15,479 bases of DNA from Tritrichomonas foetus (taxonomy: Eukaryota > Parabasalia > Tritrichomonadida > Tritrichomonadidae): the NCBI GenBank assembly GCA_001839685.1, contig MLAK01001340.1:4261-19739 (forward strand), in the 5' to 3' direction. The notes beneath the pieces are model-generated. The model was given only the letters and a program-made list of their open reading frames with translations. It did no database searches and had not been told where the DNA came from. The first letter of the stretch is position 1. Each line of letters begins with the position of its first letter. A program made the position numbers and the translations under genes. Below, in pieces: positions 6,838 to 15,479 of this stretch.

Positions 6838-8008
6838 ATTTGGTGTAATTACTGTTGATCCCAAGCAAATGCTTGAAGAAGGTATTCGTAGGCAACTTGT
6901 TAAAAAGATTGTTGAAGTTCTTTACTTATATCTTCTTCCACAAAAGAATGATAAACTTACACCAATGAGATTTGTTCAAATGGTTGAAAATGTTGGTATC
7001 ATGCTTGATTGCATTCGTAGTTCCTTCGAATATTTTGGTGACTATGTCAATCTTGATGGTTTAAGAATCTGGCCCCACGAATACAGCAGAATCATGTGCT
7101 ATCTTGTTGAACAAGAAGCAACCAGATTCTTAAAGAAGAATATTCTTGGCTGGCAACCATTCTTCCAAAGATTCAAAACATGAAAAGTATTATTTGCATT
7201 GAATTCTTCACACAATTCCTTGTCGATCTCACTTTGAGACAAAGTGGTGTTTATTGTGGAATCATTGGCGGTTGGCTCAATCACAACCAAACACCATTGA
7301 AGTTTATCAAGAATTCCTTGCCAATCTTAAAGGTGATGTTCATGACTGGACTAATATAGTTTACATGATTTGACAAATCCAACTTCTTAAAGCAACAATT
7401 GCAGCACACATGAAATTAAAGTGTGTATTAGAAGGACAACAGCTTCATTTCATGCTTCTGAATGCAAATGATACAGTTCTTACTGCCATTAAACAATTCT
7501 ATCGTGATCCAACACATAATCCATATCCATCATCANAATTAATTGGNGCACTTTCNGCCTATCTCGAAAACTGTGGTATTTGTGAACCGCTNGAAAAGAT
7601 TTTCACTTATGCTAAGCCAATACAAGAAGTATCTTTACTTCTTTTCGGTCTAACAATGCTTAACTTAAACAACACTAAGCTTCAGGAAGATACACGCCTT
7701 CAAATGCTTGTAAGAAACGAGTATTATGGCCACTATGAATTCGTCGCAAGAATCATTACAACTCTCCGTCAAATGAATGCGCACACCACCAATACGCATT
7801 CTTGACATTCATCTGCCAATACACAAACTTACTTGTTGCTAATCCACCAAAAGATGCAAAGAAGGAAGTTTCAGGCGGAATTGACATCAACAGACCACTT
7901 AAATACTTGCTCATCTTTATCAAGGACTATGAAATTTTATCAAAGGCTCCCAGAAGAATGATTGACTCTTTTATTTCACCAACTATCATCGACTTCATAT
8001 CGATCTAA
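6838..8008 (+). pseudogene. WASHC5: Broken C-terminal fragment of strumpellin (WASH complex subunit 5)
   Basis: Strumpellin is the large helical scaffold of the WASH complex, which activates Arp2/3 on endosomes. Several blocks match its C-terminal third. These are LEEGIRRQLVKKIVEVLY near 6872, RSSFEYFGDYVNLDGLRIW near 7018, then LSAYLENCGICEP near 7550 and KDYEILSKAPRRM near 7922, ending at TAA 8006-8008. The sequence is in four pieces: frame 2 (6838-7183, ends TGA), frame 1 (about 7198-7295), frame 3 (about 7296-7805, with TGA 7371-7373 where a Gly is expected), and frame 2 again (about 7785-8008). Roughly 80 residues seem missing between the third and fourth conserved segments. The N-terminal two thirds and any promoter are absent. 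Four undetermined bases (7536, 7547, 7556, 7592) fall in it. A functional copy is expected elsewhere in the genome. Confidence 0.85.
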
Positions 8009-8291
8009 TCTTTGGATCGTGAGGTTTATTTAATCTAGTTCATTATTTAACCGTTTTGCACGTTCTTGTGCTTTTCTTGATAAAAAAAACTTAAAATTTC
8101 CATTATTGTATTTGTTATTCATTTTACATTTTTCTACTTCCTAACATTGTTTTCAAGTCCTACATACACGAATAATAATAATAATCATAATCATAATAAT
8201 AATAATAAACTAATCTATCTACTTTAGTAACATGGAAATCAATTTTTGCAGTTTTTCATCCTTTAAAGGTTCCCTAATTCTAAAATCCAAT
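8009..8291. other. Convergent intergenic region with AAT microsatellite
   Basis: Spacer between the 3' ends of the plus-strand strumpellin relic and the minus-strand USP-like gene. It contains an ATA/ATC trinucleotide microsatellite at 8171-8209 and no gene. Confidence 0.7.
8171..8209. repeat. AAT/ATC trinucleotide microsatellite
   Basis: About thirteen consecutive triplets, mostly AAT with two ATC-type interruptions, in the spacer between two convergent 3' ends. Confidence 0.9.
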
Positions 8292-8294
8292 TTA
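8291..8294 (-). terminator. TAAA poly(A) signal overlapping the stop codon of the USP-like gene
   Basis: On the minus strand the stop TAA (8294-8292) is followed by A, giving TAAA. In Trichomonas the UAAA polyadenylation signal can overlap the stop codon. Confidence 0.45.
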
Positions 8295-11200
8295 CAAATT
8301 TGAAACAATTCGAAAAGCTTCATTCACACAAGGACATGATTTAAATATGTCATGTGGTTTTGCAAGATCTAACAGCCTCAAAATGTACTTTTTCATAAAT
8401 GAATTTTGTTTATTTTGAACAAAAACTGCATTCACTAATTTTAAGTTCATTATATCTTCAGGTGATCTATGTATTTCACATATATCATAAAACTTCATTC
8501 CATTCGTTACTAAAGATGTAAGAATCTCACTACTTTCGGTAAAATGGCTTCCCAAACAATATTCAATGCACGCTTTAGCTAGCTCACCGCCATTGACTGG
8601 CTTCAGGTAGCCAAGGACTTGAATTGCTATATCATTTCCAATCCTTAAAGAAGTGATTTTTTCGATTTGATCATCATCCAATGAATCTCGTTTCGATGGG
8701 TCGAAAGCCAAAATATGGTGGATAATCAAGAATAAATCATGATCCAATTTCTCATCTATTCCTAACAACTCAATAAAGCATTCAAAATGCATTGCTATTC
8801 CTTCAGGCGAAATCAAACAAAGATGTTCAATCAGTTGGAAATAAAAATCAAAATATTGAAGATCAATTTCACCAATATACCTTAACATGCAAATAATTAA
8901 GTGGCAAAATGTAGTTTCTTGAGTGAATTCTGGAATTTCTGAATTATTTAGATTGAATATCCGTTTGTAAATAAAATCTGTAGTTTGTTTAGTTGGTGAC
9001 GGTAATATTAATAGCAATTTGTTATACATATCTAGTCTTTTTTCAAATTCTTGTGATAAAAGACTTTCTTTGATTAATGAGAAAGTACTATTCAATGATT
9101 CGTTGTTTGTTTCTTCCAACATTGCTTGCCCTTGAGAATTCCCAAAATTTTTTGGATAACCGTTTTTACGCAAACGTTGATAAACTTTTTCAGAGACATC
9201 CTTTGAAATAATTTCTGGATCATTACATAAAATTGTGAACAATAGCTTGTTAAAGTTTGAGCTTTTTTCAGCGATATCTACCCATAATCCTAAGAACTCT
9301 GTTTGAACTAAATCATTACAAAGATCATAACACTTTTTTTCTGAAATTAAATTTTGAAATTTCATCATCAGCATATCGAAGCAGGTAAGAACATTTTTAA
9401 AAATTGAACGTGTAGGTACATTTGTTTTCCCATTTGTTAAAACGGTTAAAAGAAACCGAAAATTATCAACATCGAAATTCGAATCAGGAATCAAAATTGT
9501 GAGGATGTCACACACAAAGCCAAATTGTTGCGGAGTGGTTATATATTCAAAAGTTTTTATCATTTGAGTGAAATCTGGCATATTCAAAACGTTTCGTTTC
9601 GCAATCGCTAAAAGTTCAGGGAAAAATTTTGAAGCAGCTTCAGAAAATTTTACAACATGAATCATTTCTATATATGAAGCAAAATAATTGACAAAAGCCT
9701 GACAATTTTCTTCATTGATTAAAATCTTGTTCATGAATAATTCTTTCCATGCTTTGAATTTTTCTCTATCAAGGATAACTACTTTAAATAGTCCATCAAT
9801 AGCCAAATTTACAAACTTGTCCAAATTATTCTCAACTAAATCATGGATAAAATCGATGAATAAGTAACTCTGACAAATCACGGAAAGCCAAATATCCATA
9901 TTATTATTGTCAATTTGATGGGTAATTTTCGGTGTGATTAATAATTTTGGTGCTTCATCTTTTAAGGATGTATAAACAAGTAAGAAAGTGAAAAATTTAG
10001 CTTTTGAGCCACCAAAACATTTCAGTGGAATATCAGCTGTTTCAAATTTTTCAAGATTCTTATTATTTTCAACAATATACCAACTTTCATCAATATCATT
10101 TCGATAAATAACAGAAAATTTCTCATCTTTTGATTTCATTACAATGGATGTTAAATAATATTTGTTATAAAATAGAGGAAAAGTGAATTCATTTCTATTA
10201 ATGTATATAAATACACATGGAGCATTAATATTATTCATATATGATTCAAAATTAACATTAGGACTTCCAACTTTGATGTGAATGAAGTCAAATTGATTGA
10301 TATAGCCAAAATCATAAATTAACCGATTAATTATTCCTTTCACAATATCAGGAACAGTTGTTTCTTTGGTTAAAAGTTCATAATTTTTAATGCTAACTGT
10401 TGGAGCACAAGTAAAATGCATTTCAGTGAATAATTTGGATAAGCTATTTAATTTTTCATTGTTGAAATGGCTATTAATAAAATAATTACGGAAAGCTTTG
10501 ATCGAATACATAGCAAAGTAAATAGCGGCATGAAGATTCAATGGTTGTAAAATTCCGCGATTACAACGTGTTAAATTATCATTTAATGTAAAATATTTAG
10601 GAATTCGAGGAATTATTCCTAATATTGCTTCAATTTTTTCATTAAATAGTTCACATTTTAAAAGAAATGAGAAAGCAGCTTTCCTAGATTTGTATGTTTG
10701 AAGAATTGGCATGGTTGGTGTCTTAACACTTGGTGATCCAAATAACATGGAAAATGTTTTATTATAGTTCTTTTCAGATGGTATTAAAAGTTTCGTCAGA
10801 CCAATAAAAGTTTCATCAGCTGGACCATAAAAAGATTTTTCATAATGTGAAAGTCCTGTAAAAATCGGATCAACTAAATATCCATCAAAATTCTTGTATT
10901 TTAGTAATTTGAAGAATTGTTTGGTATTGCTTCGATACTTGGCTCTTGTTGTAAGGCTAAGAATATATAATAGCTTAGTATTATCTTCAATTCTGGAAAG
11001 AACGGAAGCCATTGCCTCGCGAACAGGTACAATTTCAGTATCAATTAAGCAACTTTTTATTAAAGAGACACTGAGATTCAGTGATTTATTTGTTGAATAC
11101 TCTACAAGTAATTTACAAGCAATTAGAAATGATACTTTATCAAGTTTCGCATTCAATAAATATTGAAAACTATGAGGGATATATTCAGTTGAATTATAAG

Positions 11201-13580
11201 AATTAATCTCATGTGTAGATGCAAGAATGTAAGGGAATAATCTATTTGATTTAAGATCATTTATAGACATAAAATACTCCTTTTGATATACTAATTGAAT
11301 CTGTGATGACCCAACTATGTTTGCTGTTTCATCATCAACCAATTTTAATATTAAGAAGATTAGTTCATTCGCACTGCTAAAATATAACATTTGATTAAAT
11401 AGACTTGTGAAATTATCTGGTTGTTGAATGCATTCGATAAAAAAAGGTTGAAGTTTTAATCTACAATGGTCATTCAATTTTGTTTCTGAAAATACTGCTG
11501 TAACTTTGAACGGTTTTGTAATAGAAAAAGGAATTGCATCTAATGGTTTATCAATCGCAATTCTTTTATTTTTATGATAGAGTGAAAATTCATATAACGG
11601 CTTTCTATAATACATTCCTGCTTCAACATACAATCTTCTTGTTGAGTGAAATGGATGTAAATTAAATTTGAATGGCTGACCATTTAAAATAGCATTTATT
11701 TCTAAATCGCATTTTTTGCCAACATTGAAAAAATCAGCTTCAATTAACACACCTTGATAAATCATGATTAAGGCATTGGTTCTTCTGGCATTATCAGAAA
11801 ATGCTTGGAATAAATAATCAGCTATTTTTTCAATATCTTCTCTTTCATCATGAACAGAATCGAATTCAATATTCATTCCCCAATTTGCGTAAATCTCTGG
11901 AACTGTATCTTTCATCATTTTAAAGACAACTTGTCTAATAACTCTTCTATTTGAAGAACGTAACATAATAGAAGATATAATTTGTGGTAAATCTTNAGGA
12001 CACTTAAAAAAATCGATATTTACTAATTCAGATAACATTTGCGTTTCAGGAATTGAAGGAAAATTCAAAATCCATTCGTTTAAAACTTGTGCAAGATTAC
12101 TAGTACGTCTTGTTAAACTTCGATTAATGAAATCATCGACAAGAATTTGAAATAAAGTCAGTAGAGTTCTTTCTCCTTCAAATCTTGATGATATGTTTGC
12201 AAACTTCTTTACAATTGATTCATATTTCTCAAAAACATAAGAACCGCACACACGCATGATATAATCATGAATTAAATCATGTCTTGAAAAGCTCATTAGG
12301 AAGTATCCAAGACTCATTAGATTCATTTCACCTTTAGGTAAGCTCAAATCAGAACTAATGAAAGATGCTATTTTTTCGCTGATCTTAAAATTATCGAATT
12401 GATAAGCAGCTTTATCATTAAAAAGTGACACTGTTGCATAAAGAACGGCTTTTGCCAACCATTCATCTTCAGTTCGATTGACAAGTGTTAGTCCTAAATG
12501 AGAATTTGTGATTCCATGGCTTAGAAGACGACAAGAAACGGAATCTAAAGGACTTTGGACTTTTTGAATAACTTCATAAACACATTTTGTGACTTCATTT
12601 GGAAATGACAGAATATAATTTATTAATATAATTAAATCATCTACTGTAAAGTTTACTTGCTTAGAAAACTCTGTAATGAAAATATAAACACCTTTAATTA
12701 CTTGGCTATCAGTTGTCTTTTGTAATGTTTGCAAAAGTGCTTTTTTAACGATTTTTGGATTGCATTGAATTTTTGAATTTTTTGAAATGGAAATCAAANG
12801 TTTTAAAGCACAAAATTGATATTCTGATGGAGTTCCCATTATAGAAATTATCATATCTAACATCTGGTCTAAAAGGAGAGAAAGATGAGGTAAAAAAGTA
12901 TTTAAAAAGATTAAAATTTGTGGGATGAATTTTGAATTATAATTGTCTTNTTCAATCTGTTTAATTGAATGCCTAGCGAAAAAAATACATAAAGAAAGTG
13001 CTAATTTTTCATTTAGAAATGGTTGTATACTAATAAAAAATAACGAAATTGCAGCAATTTGACTCAGATTTAATTGATTTATCATTGAAATTGCAAGGTG
13101 CATCACTGATGATTTGAAAAGTGCGTTAGTTAATTTCTGATTATATTCTGAAATTTCTGGCCGAAGAATTGGAATTTCTGGGTCGATTGTAGAATTTTCG
13201 AAATCATACACATTTTCTAGCGTTGATTTGGTAACAGGAAATAACTCGGGATATCTTTGATCAACTAATTAAAATGGAATGAGGGACATAATCACGCATG
13301 GATTTAATTTCGTGCCAATTGTCAAATTTAACACTTCCAGAAAAAGTTGCTCTAGATAAGGGTACATTTCAGGCGATCGATCGGTATGTATCAAATAGGC
13401 GATTATTTTGCTTAATTCATGTTGGACAAATTTGTGTTCCTCGGGCGAATAATCTTCGGAAGGTTTGATATTTAGAGTCGAAAGTATTTGGCTGACCATG
13501 ATTGTCAAATCTGAAATTTTGGAGCCTTCATTTTTATTACTTTTTACACTGTCTATTGTTGGCAAACTGGATTCGCTCAT
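8292..13580 (-). CDS. Giant USP9X/USP34-like protein with an inactive ubiquitin-hydrolase domain, interrupted by one in-frame TAA
   Basis: The minus-strand frame from ATG 13580 to TAA 8294-8292 spans 1763 codons. A single TAA at 13271-13269 splits it: 103 residues, the stop, then 1658 open codons in the same frame. The lack of any other stop over 1650 codons argues for one gene with a recent mutation, a base-call error or readthrough. A shorter protein starting at a later Met is also possible. N-terminal (to about 620) and C-terminal (from about 1205) parts are helical, HEAT/ARM-like. A ubiquitin-like module seems to lie at about 623-685. The core at about 1008-1203 follows USP order: RGILQPLNLHAAIYFAM matches the Cys box with His at 1017 instead of Cys, and KFSVIY matches GHYxxY with Phe at 1155 instead of His. 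The WYIVENN segment has Asn where Asp is usual. No zinc-binding CxxC pairs are seen. The likely role is ubiquitin-pathway scaffolding without protease activity. Bases 11996, 12799 and 12950 are undetermined. Confidence 0.75.
13269..13271 (-). other. In-frame TAA inside the USP-like gene
   Basis: Codons on both sides read as normal protein: SLIPF before the TAA and LVDQRYPELFPV after it. The frame does not change across it. No trichomonad intron signals (GTAYGT, ACTAACACACAG) surround it, so splicing does not explain it. A one-base change from CAA, GAA, AAA or TTA would create it. Confidence 0.9.
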
Positions 13581-13589
13581 TTATCAATC

Positions 13590-13595
13590 AGATGA
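13590..13595 (-). promoter_or_regulatory. Initiator candidate of the USP-like gene
   Basis: On the minus strand, TCATCT precedes the ATG at 13580-13578 by about 10 bases, within the spacing typical of trichomonad initiators. It fits TCA-pyrimidine-W. It supports the upstream ATG, and hence the 103-codon leader, as the original gene start. Confidence 0.5.
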
Positions 13596-14065
13596 TGTTG
13601 TGTTTTGTTAAATAACTTTTTCAATATTGTAGTACGTTTAGTTTTTCAATGCATCAATTCGATTTTTTGGACAATGATCATTTGAATAATCATTTTTGAA
13701 ATAATTATAATTATATCTTCCTCAATATCAAAAAGATGTGTAAATAATGTCATTATTCACAATACATAGTTGCTAGACTAATAACTACAATATTTTCCAC
13801 TTTCGTTAGTTGTCCATCCATGACTGGATTTTCATTAATACCTGAAATTCAAAACAATCATTAAATATTATGTTAAGAGAACATAATTTTATTTAAATGT
13901 GTTTGGACTCTAACGTAGAGATGTTCAAATCTGAGATTTCTTTAAGAAATACCATTTATTAAAAAAAAAAATCGTCGTTTGCCAAATGATTCTCGAGCTG
14001 GCAGTAAGTGTGTTTCTTACGAAAACCTTCATAAGTTAGAAATATTATCTGAAAATCAATATTAA
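13596..14065 (+). pseudogene. Intergenic stretch with coding-like fragments
   Basis: No intact gene. On the plus strand CLDSNVEMFKSEISLRNTIY is readable around 13900-13960, ending in TAA and an A-rich tract. NRRLPNDSRAGSKCVSYENL and KLEILSENQY follow at about 13970-14062 in an open frame ending TAA 14063-14065, without a start codon. These look like gene debris of unknown family. Confidence 0.3.
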
Positions 14066-14441
14066 AATAAGAAAGAAAAATACATGAAATAGAAAGATAA
14101 TATGAAAACAAAATTTCAAAATATGAAAAATAAGCTATTGATAATTCTTTTCACTGTTCTCAAAATTTGTGATCAATATTTGTTGATAGTAAACTACATA
14201 TAACTAAACTTATCTACCAAATATCTAAGGGAAATATTAAAATTAAGGTTTATATACGCTCTTCTTCTTTCCATAAATTTTTTTTTATGAAATTATTTTC
14301 AGAGTTTTGCGTAAAACATCAGCTTTTCGACTTTACCAATTGTGGATAATATGACTATAGTGTTCGACGAGAGTTTCAAAGTGTGACGGTTAGAAACTCA
14401 TTTCATAAAGCAAAATTCCATATCAAACGGTCGAAAGGAAT
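14066..14441. other. AT-rich spacer
   Basis: No feature can be firmly supported. A 33-codon frame starts at ATG 14102, and a coding-like plus-strand fragment (MTIVFDESFKV) ends in TGA near 14384. Neither has an initiator or a recognised domain. Confidence 0.3.
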
Positions 14442-14660
14442 TTAACTTCCAGATTCTTGCCGAAAAGGTTGCTTGAAAAAAAAATTAACTTCTTGCAAAA
14501 GTGAACGATGTTCTGGTTCCAAGTAAATGCGTTTCTGAAGTTCATGTATGAAATTTGGTTCTAAAGGTGTATTTATTATCGTTGCTAATTGCAGAAGACC
14601 ATTCGATGATTTTTGTGGATTTTGATGTTTTAATTTTCGTTTGAAGCAAAATAGAAACAA
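14442..14660 (-). CDS. Hypothetical small protein or gene fragment (minus strand)
   Basis: A 72-codon minus-strand frame ends TAA 14444-14442, with residues such as LLQLATIINTPLEPNF and LQKRIYLEPEHRSLLQEVNF. The composition is charged and helical, like a real protein, with no membrane segment. Its upstream sequence has no clear initiator. The plus strand over the same bases also reads coding-like with several stops, so the strand is not certain. It may be a 3' fragment of a decayed gene. Family not recognised. Confidence 0.25.
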   Translation of the reverse strand: MFLFCFKRKLKHQNPQKSSNGLLQLATIINTPLEPNFIHELQKRIYLEPEHRSLLQEVNFFFKQPFRQESGS

Positions 14661-15113
14661 AACGATTTCATGTCAAGTTTTATTTTGTCAATACAACTTC
14701 GNNAACACCGTGACTGTTTTTAACTTTGAGACAAAATCCAGCATCTAGACAAATTGAAGATCATAACTTATGGTTAACCGGGTCATTTTGGTCATGCAGC
14801 AAAAGACCCTGAATAATTTTATGAAGAGTTGGCGCCAATGATATTTTTTAAATCACATGTCTGATTTTGATAACTTTTTCTATAGTTATGAAAAAGTTGT
14901 GNCGNGCAAATACGATTCGTCATTGACCTGCCAACAACAGTGTTTGTCCCAGAGTGTGGAATATAAACGGAATAAATAATTATAGTTTTTTTAAAATCGA
15001 AATTTTCAACGAAAAATAACTCCATGAATACCCCAAAATCGCACTCTTTTCCCCTTTCTGTTTTACAAGATATGGTTATAATTCGACGAAAATCTGACAA
15101 TTGTCAGATTTTT
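14661..15113. other. Undetermined region with weak coding-like signal on both strands
   Basis: Contains four undetermined bases (14702, 14703, 14902, 14905). On the minus strand a 93-codon frame (15100-14819, no ATG start) is open. On the plus strand short fragments such as KYDSSLTCQQQCLSQSVEY (about 14908-14964) and LHEYPKIALFSPFCFTRY (about 15021-15074) look equally protein-like. No gene can be called. Confidence 0.3.
15089..15112. repeat. Perfect 24-bp palindrome
   Basis: AAAATCTGACAA (15089-15100) is followed directly by its exact reverse complement TTGTCAGATTTT (15101-15112), with no spacer. It could be a dimeric protein-binding site, a cruciform, or the junction of an inverted duplication. 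Confidence 0.95.
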
Positions 15114-15232
15114 ATTGATAGTTTTTTTCAATATTAAAATAACTTTTTGATTAAATTAATGTACGGTTAGAATGGATCATTTCACTTTTTATATTCTCAC
15201 ATATGTATATTTAATTTCTAATTTCAGACTTA

Positions 15233-15346
15233 ATGGGGAAGAAAAGAAAGTATTCCAAAAGAAAACAAATACTACTTCCGTTGACGAATATTCGAAAAGT
15301 GCCCAAGTTTCCGAAACTGGTCAGAGAGATATATGTCGTATTATAG
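15233..15346 (+). CDS. Small very basic ORF, hypothetical (37 codons)
   Basis: An ATG at 15233 opens MGKKRKYSKRKQILLPLTNI and continues to TAG 15344-15346. It is extremely Lys/Arg-rich. A pyrimidine-rich stretch ending CAG precedes it, but no trichomonad branch/3' splice motif is present and no initiator sits at the usual distance. It ends five bases before the promoter of the next gene, so it may be upstream spacer. Confidence 0.2.
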   Translation: MGKKRKYSKRKQILLPLTNIRKVPKFPKLVREIYVVL

Positions 15347-15350
15347 AGCC

Positions 15351-15365
15351 TCACTTTTGGCGGGC
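15351..15365 (+). promoter_or_regulatory. Initiator/M5-like core promoter
   Basis: TCACTTTTGGCGGGC combines a TCA-pyrimidine-W initiator with a TTTTGGCG core. It resembles the M5 core promoter motif described for Trichomonas vaginalis (recalled from the literature, not searched). It lies 5-19 bases upstream of ATG 15370. Confidence 0.65.
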
Positions 15366-15369
15366 ACTA

Positions 15370-15479
15370 ATGAGCAAAAACAGAACACCAGAAACGAGAA
15401 CAAAAAACCATTCAAAACATTTTACATATAGAACGAACCCCATCACTGACATCAGAAATTTTTCATTAATGATTTCATT
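15370..15479 (+). CDS. 5' end of a gene running off the right edge (unknown product)
   Basis: An ATG at 15370 lies 19 bases after the start of a strong initiator/M5-like promoter. The frame stays open for 36 codons to the end of the window, beginning MSKNRTPETRTKNHSKHFTY. The N-terminus is hydrophilic and basic, without a signal peptide or membrane segment, so an intracellular (perhaps nucleic-acid- or cytoskeleton-associated) protein is possible. Too little is visible to name a family. The call rests mainly on promoter position and the open frame. Confidence 0.55.
   Translation, partial: MSKNRTPETRTKNHSKHFTYRTNPITDIRNFSLMIS

Noticed and set aside
10894..11166. 90-codon plus-strand frame inside the USP-like gene
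   Set aside because: It is antisense to a well-supported coding region, with no promoter and no recognised domain.
13200..13300. Short intron removing the in-frame TAA
   Set aside because: No GTAYGT or ACTAACACACAG-like signals flank it, and the frame is continuous with protein-like sequence on both sides.
8292..13580. Alternative genetic code (TAA/TAG as Gln)
   Set aside because: Only one TAA interrupts about 1760 codons, CAA is used normally for Gln, and the PDI-like gene has no internal TAA/TAG.
1..15479. tRNA or rRNA genes
   Set aside because: No cloverleaf with recognisable A and B boxes or rRNA core sequence was seen on either strand by eye. GGTTCGA at 1989 lacks the rest of a B box.

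Overview
The window looks like nuclear DNA of a trichomonad (Parabasalia, a Tritrichomonas- or Trichomonas-like protist). It is AT-rich, the real genes lack visible introns, and at least two ATGs lie 10-25 bases downstream of a trichomonad-type initiator (TCA followed by pyrimidine/W bases). The long gene ends in TAAA, which fits the UAAA polyadenylation signal overlapping a stop codon that is known in Trichomonas. The protein repertoire (PDI-like protein, very large USP-like protein, WASH-complex strumpellin) is eukaryotic. The genus assignment is inference.

Layout. 1-224: an 18-bp tandem array in two blocks (9 copies of one version, 3 of another), readable as six-residue repeats and possibly the end of a gene lying to the left. 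225-2330: no intact gene; plus-strand coding-like stretches broken by stops and frame changes (gene relics), plus a perfect GC-rich palindrome in an AT-rich setting. 2371-3398: a segment of about 1.03 kb bounded by inward-facing inverted copies of a 16-base motif and related flanks, a candidate non-autonomous element. 3985-5406 (+): an intact protein disulfide isomerase-like gene with its initiator and a poly(A) signal; one redox-active domain, and a last domain that has lost its cysteines. 5491-5541: three perfect 17-bp repeats. 5542-6620: two decayed coding regions, one Asp-rich on the plus strand and one Glu/Lys/Ile-rich on the minus strand. 6838-8008 (+): a broken C-terminal fragment of strumpellin (WASHC5).

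8292-13580 (-): the largest gene, a roughly 1760-codon protein resembling the giant USP9X/USP34-type ubiquitin hydrolases. Its USP-like core is shortened and appears to lack all three catalytic residues. One in-frame TAA interrupts it after codon 103. 13581-15350 holds more coding-like debris and a perfect 24-bp palindrome. At the right edge an initiator/M5-like core promoter (15351-15365) precedes an open frame starting at 15370 that runs off the window.

The genes do not form an operon or pathway. I found no convincing new multi-gene system. The most interesting items are the catalytically dead USP-like protein with its internal stop, the inverted-repeat-bounded segment, the two perfect palindromes, and the density of decayed gene fragments.
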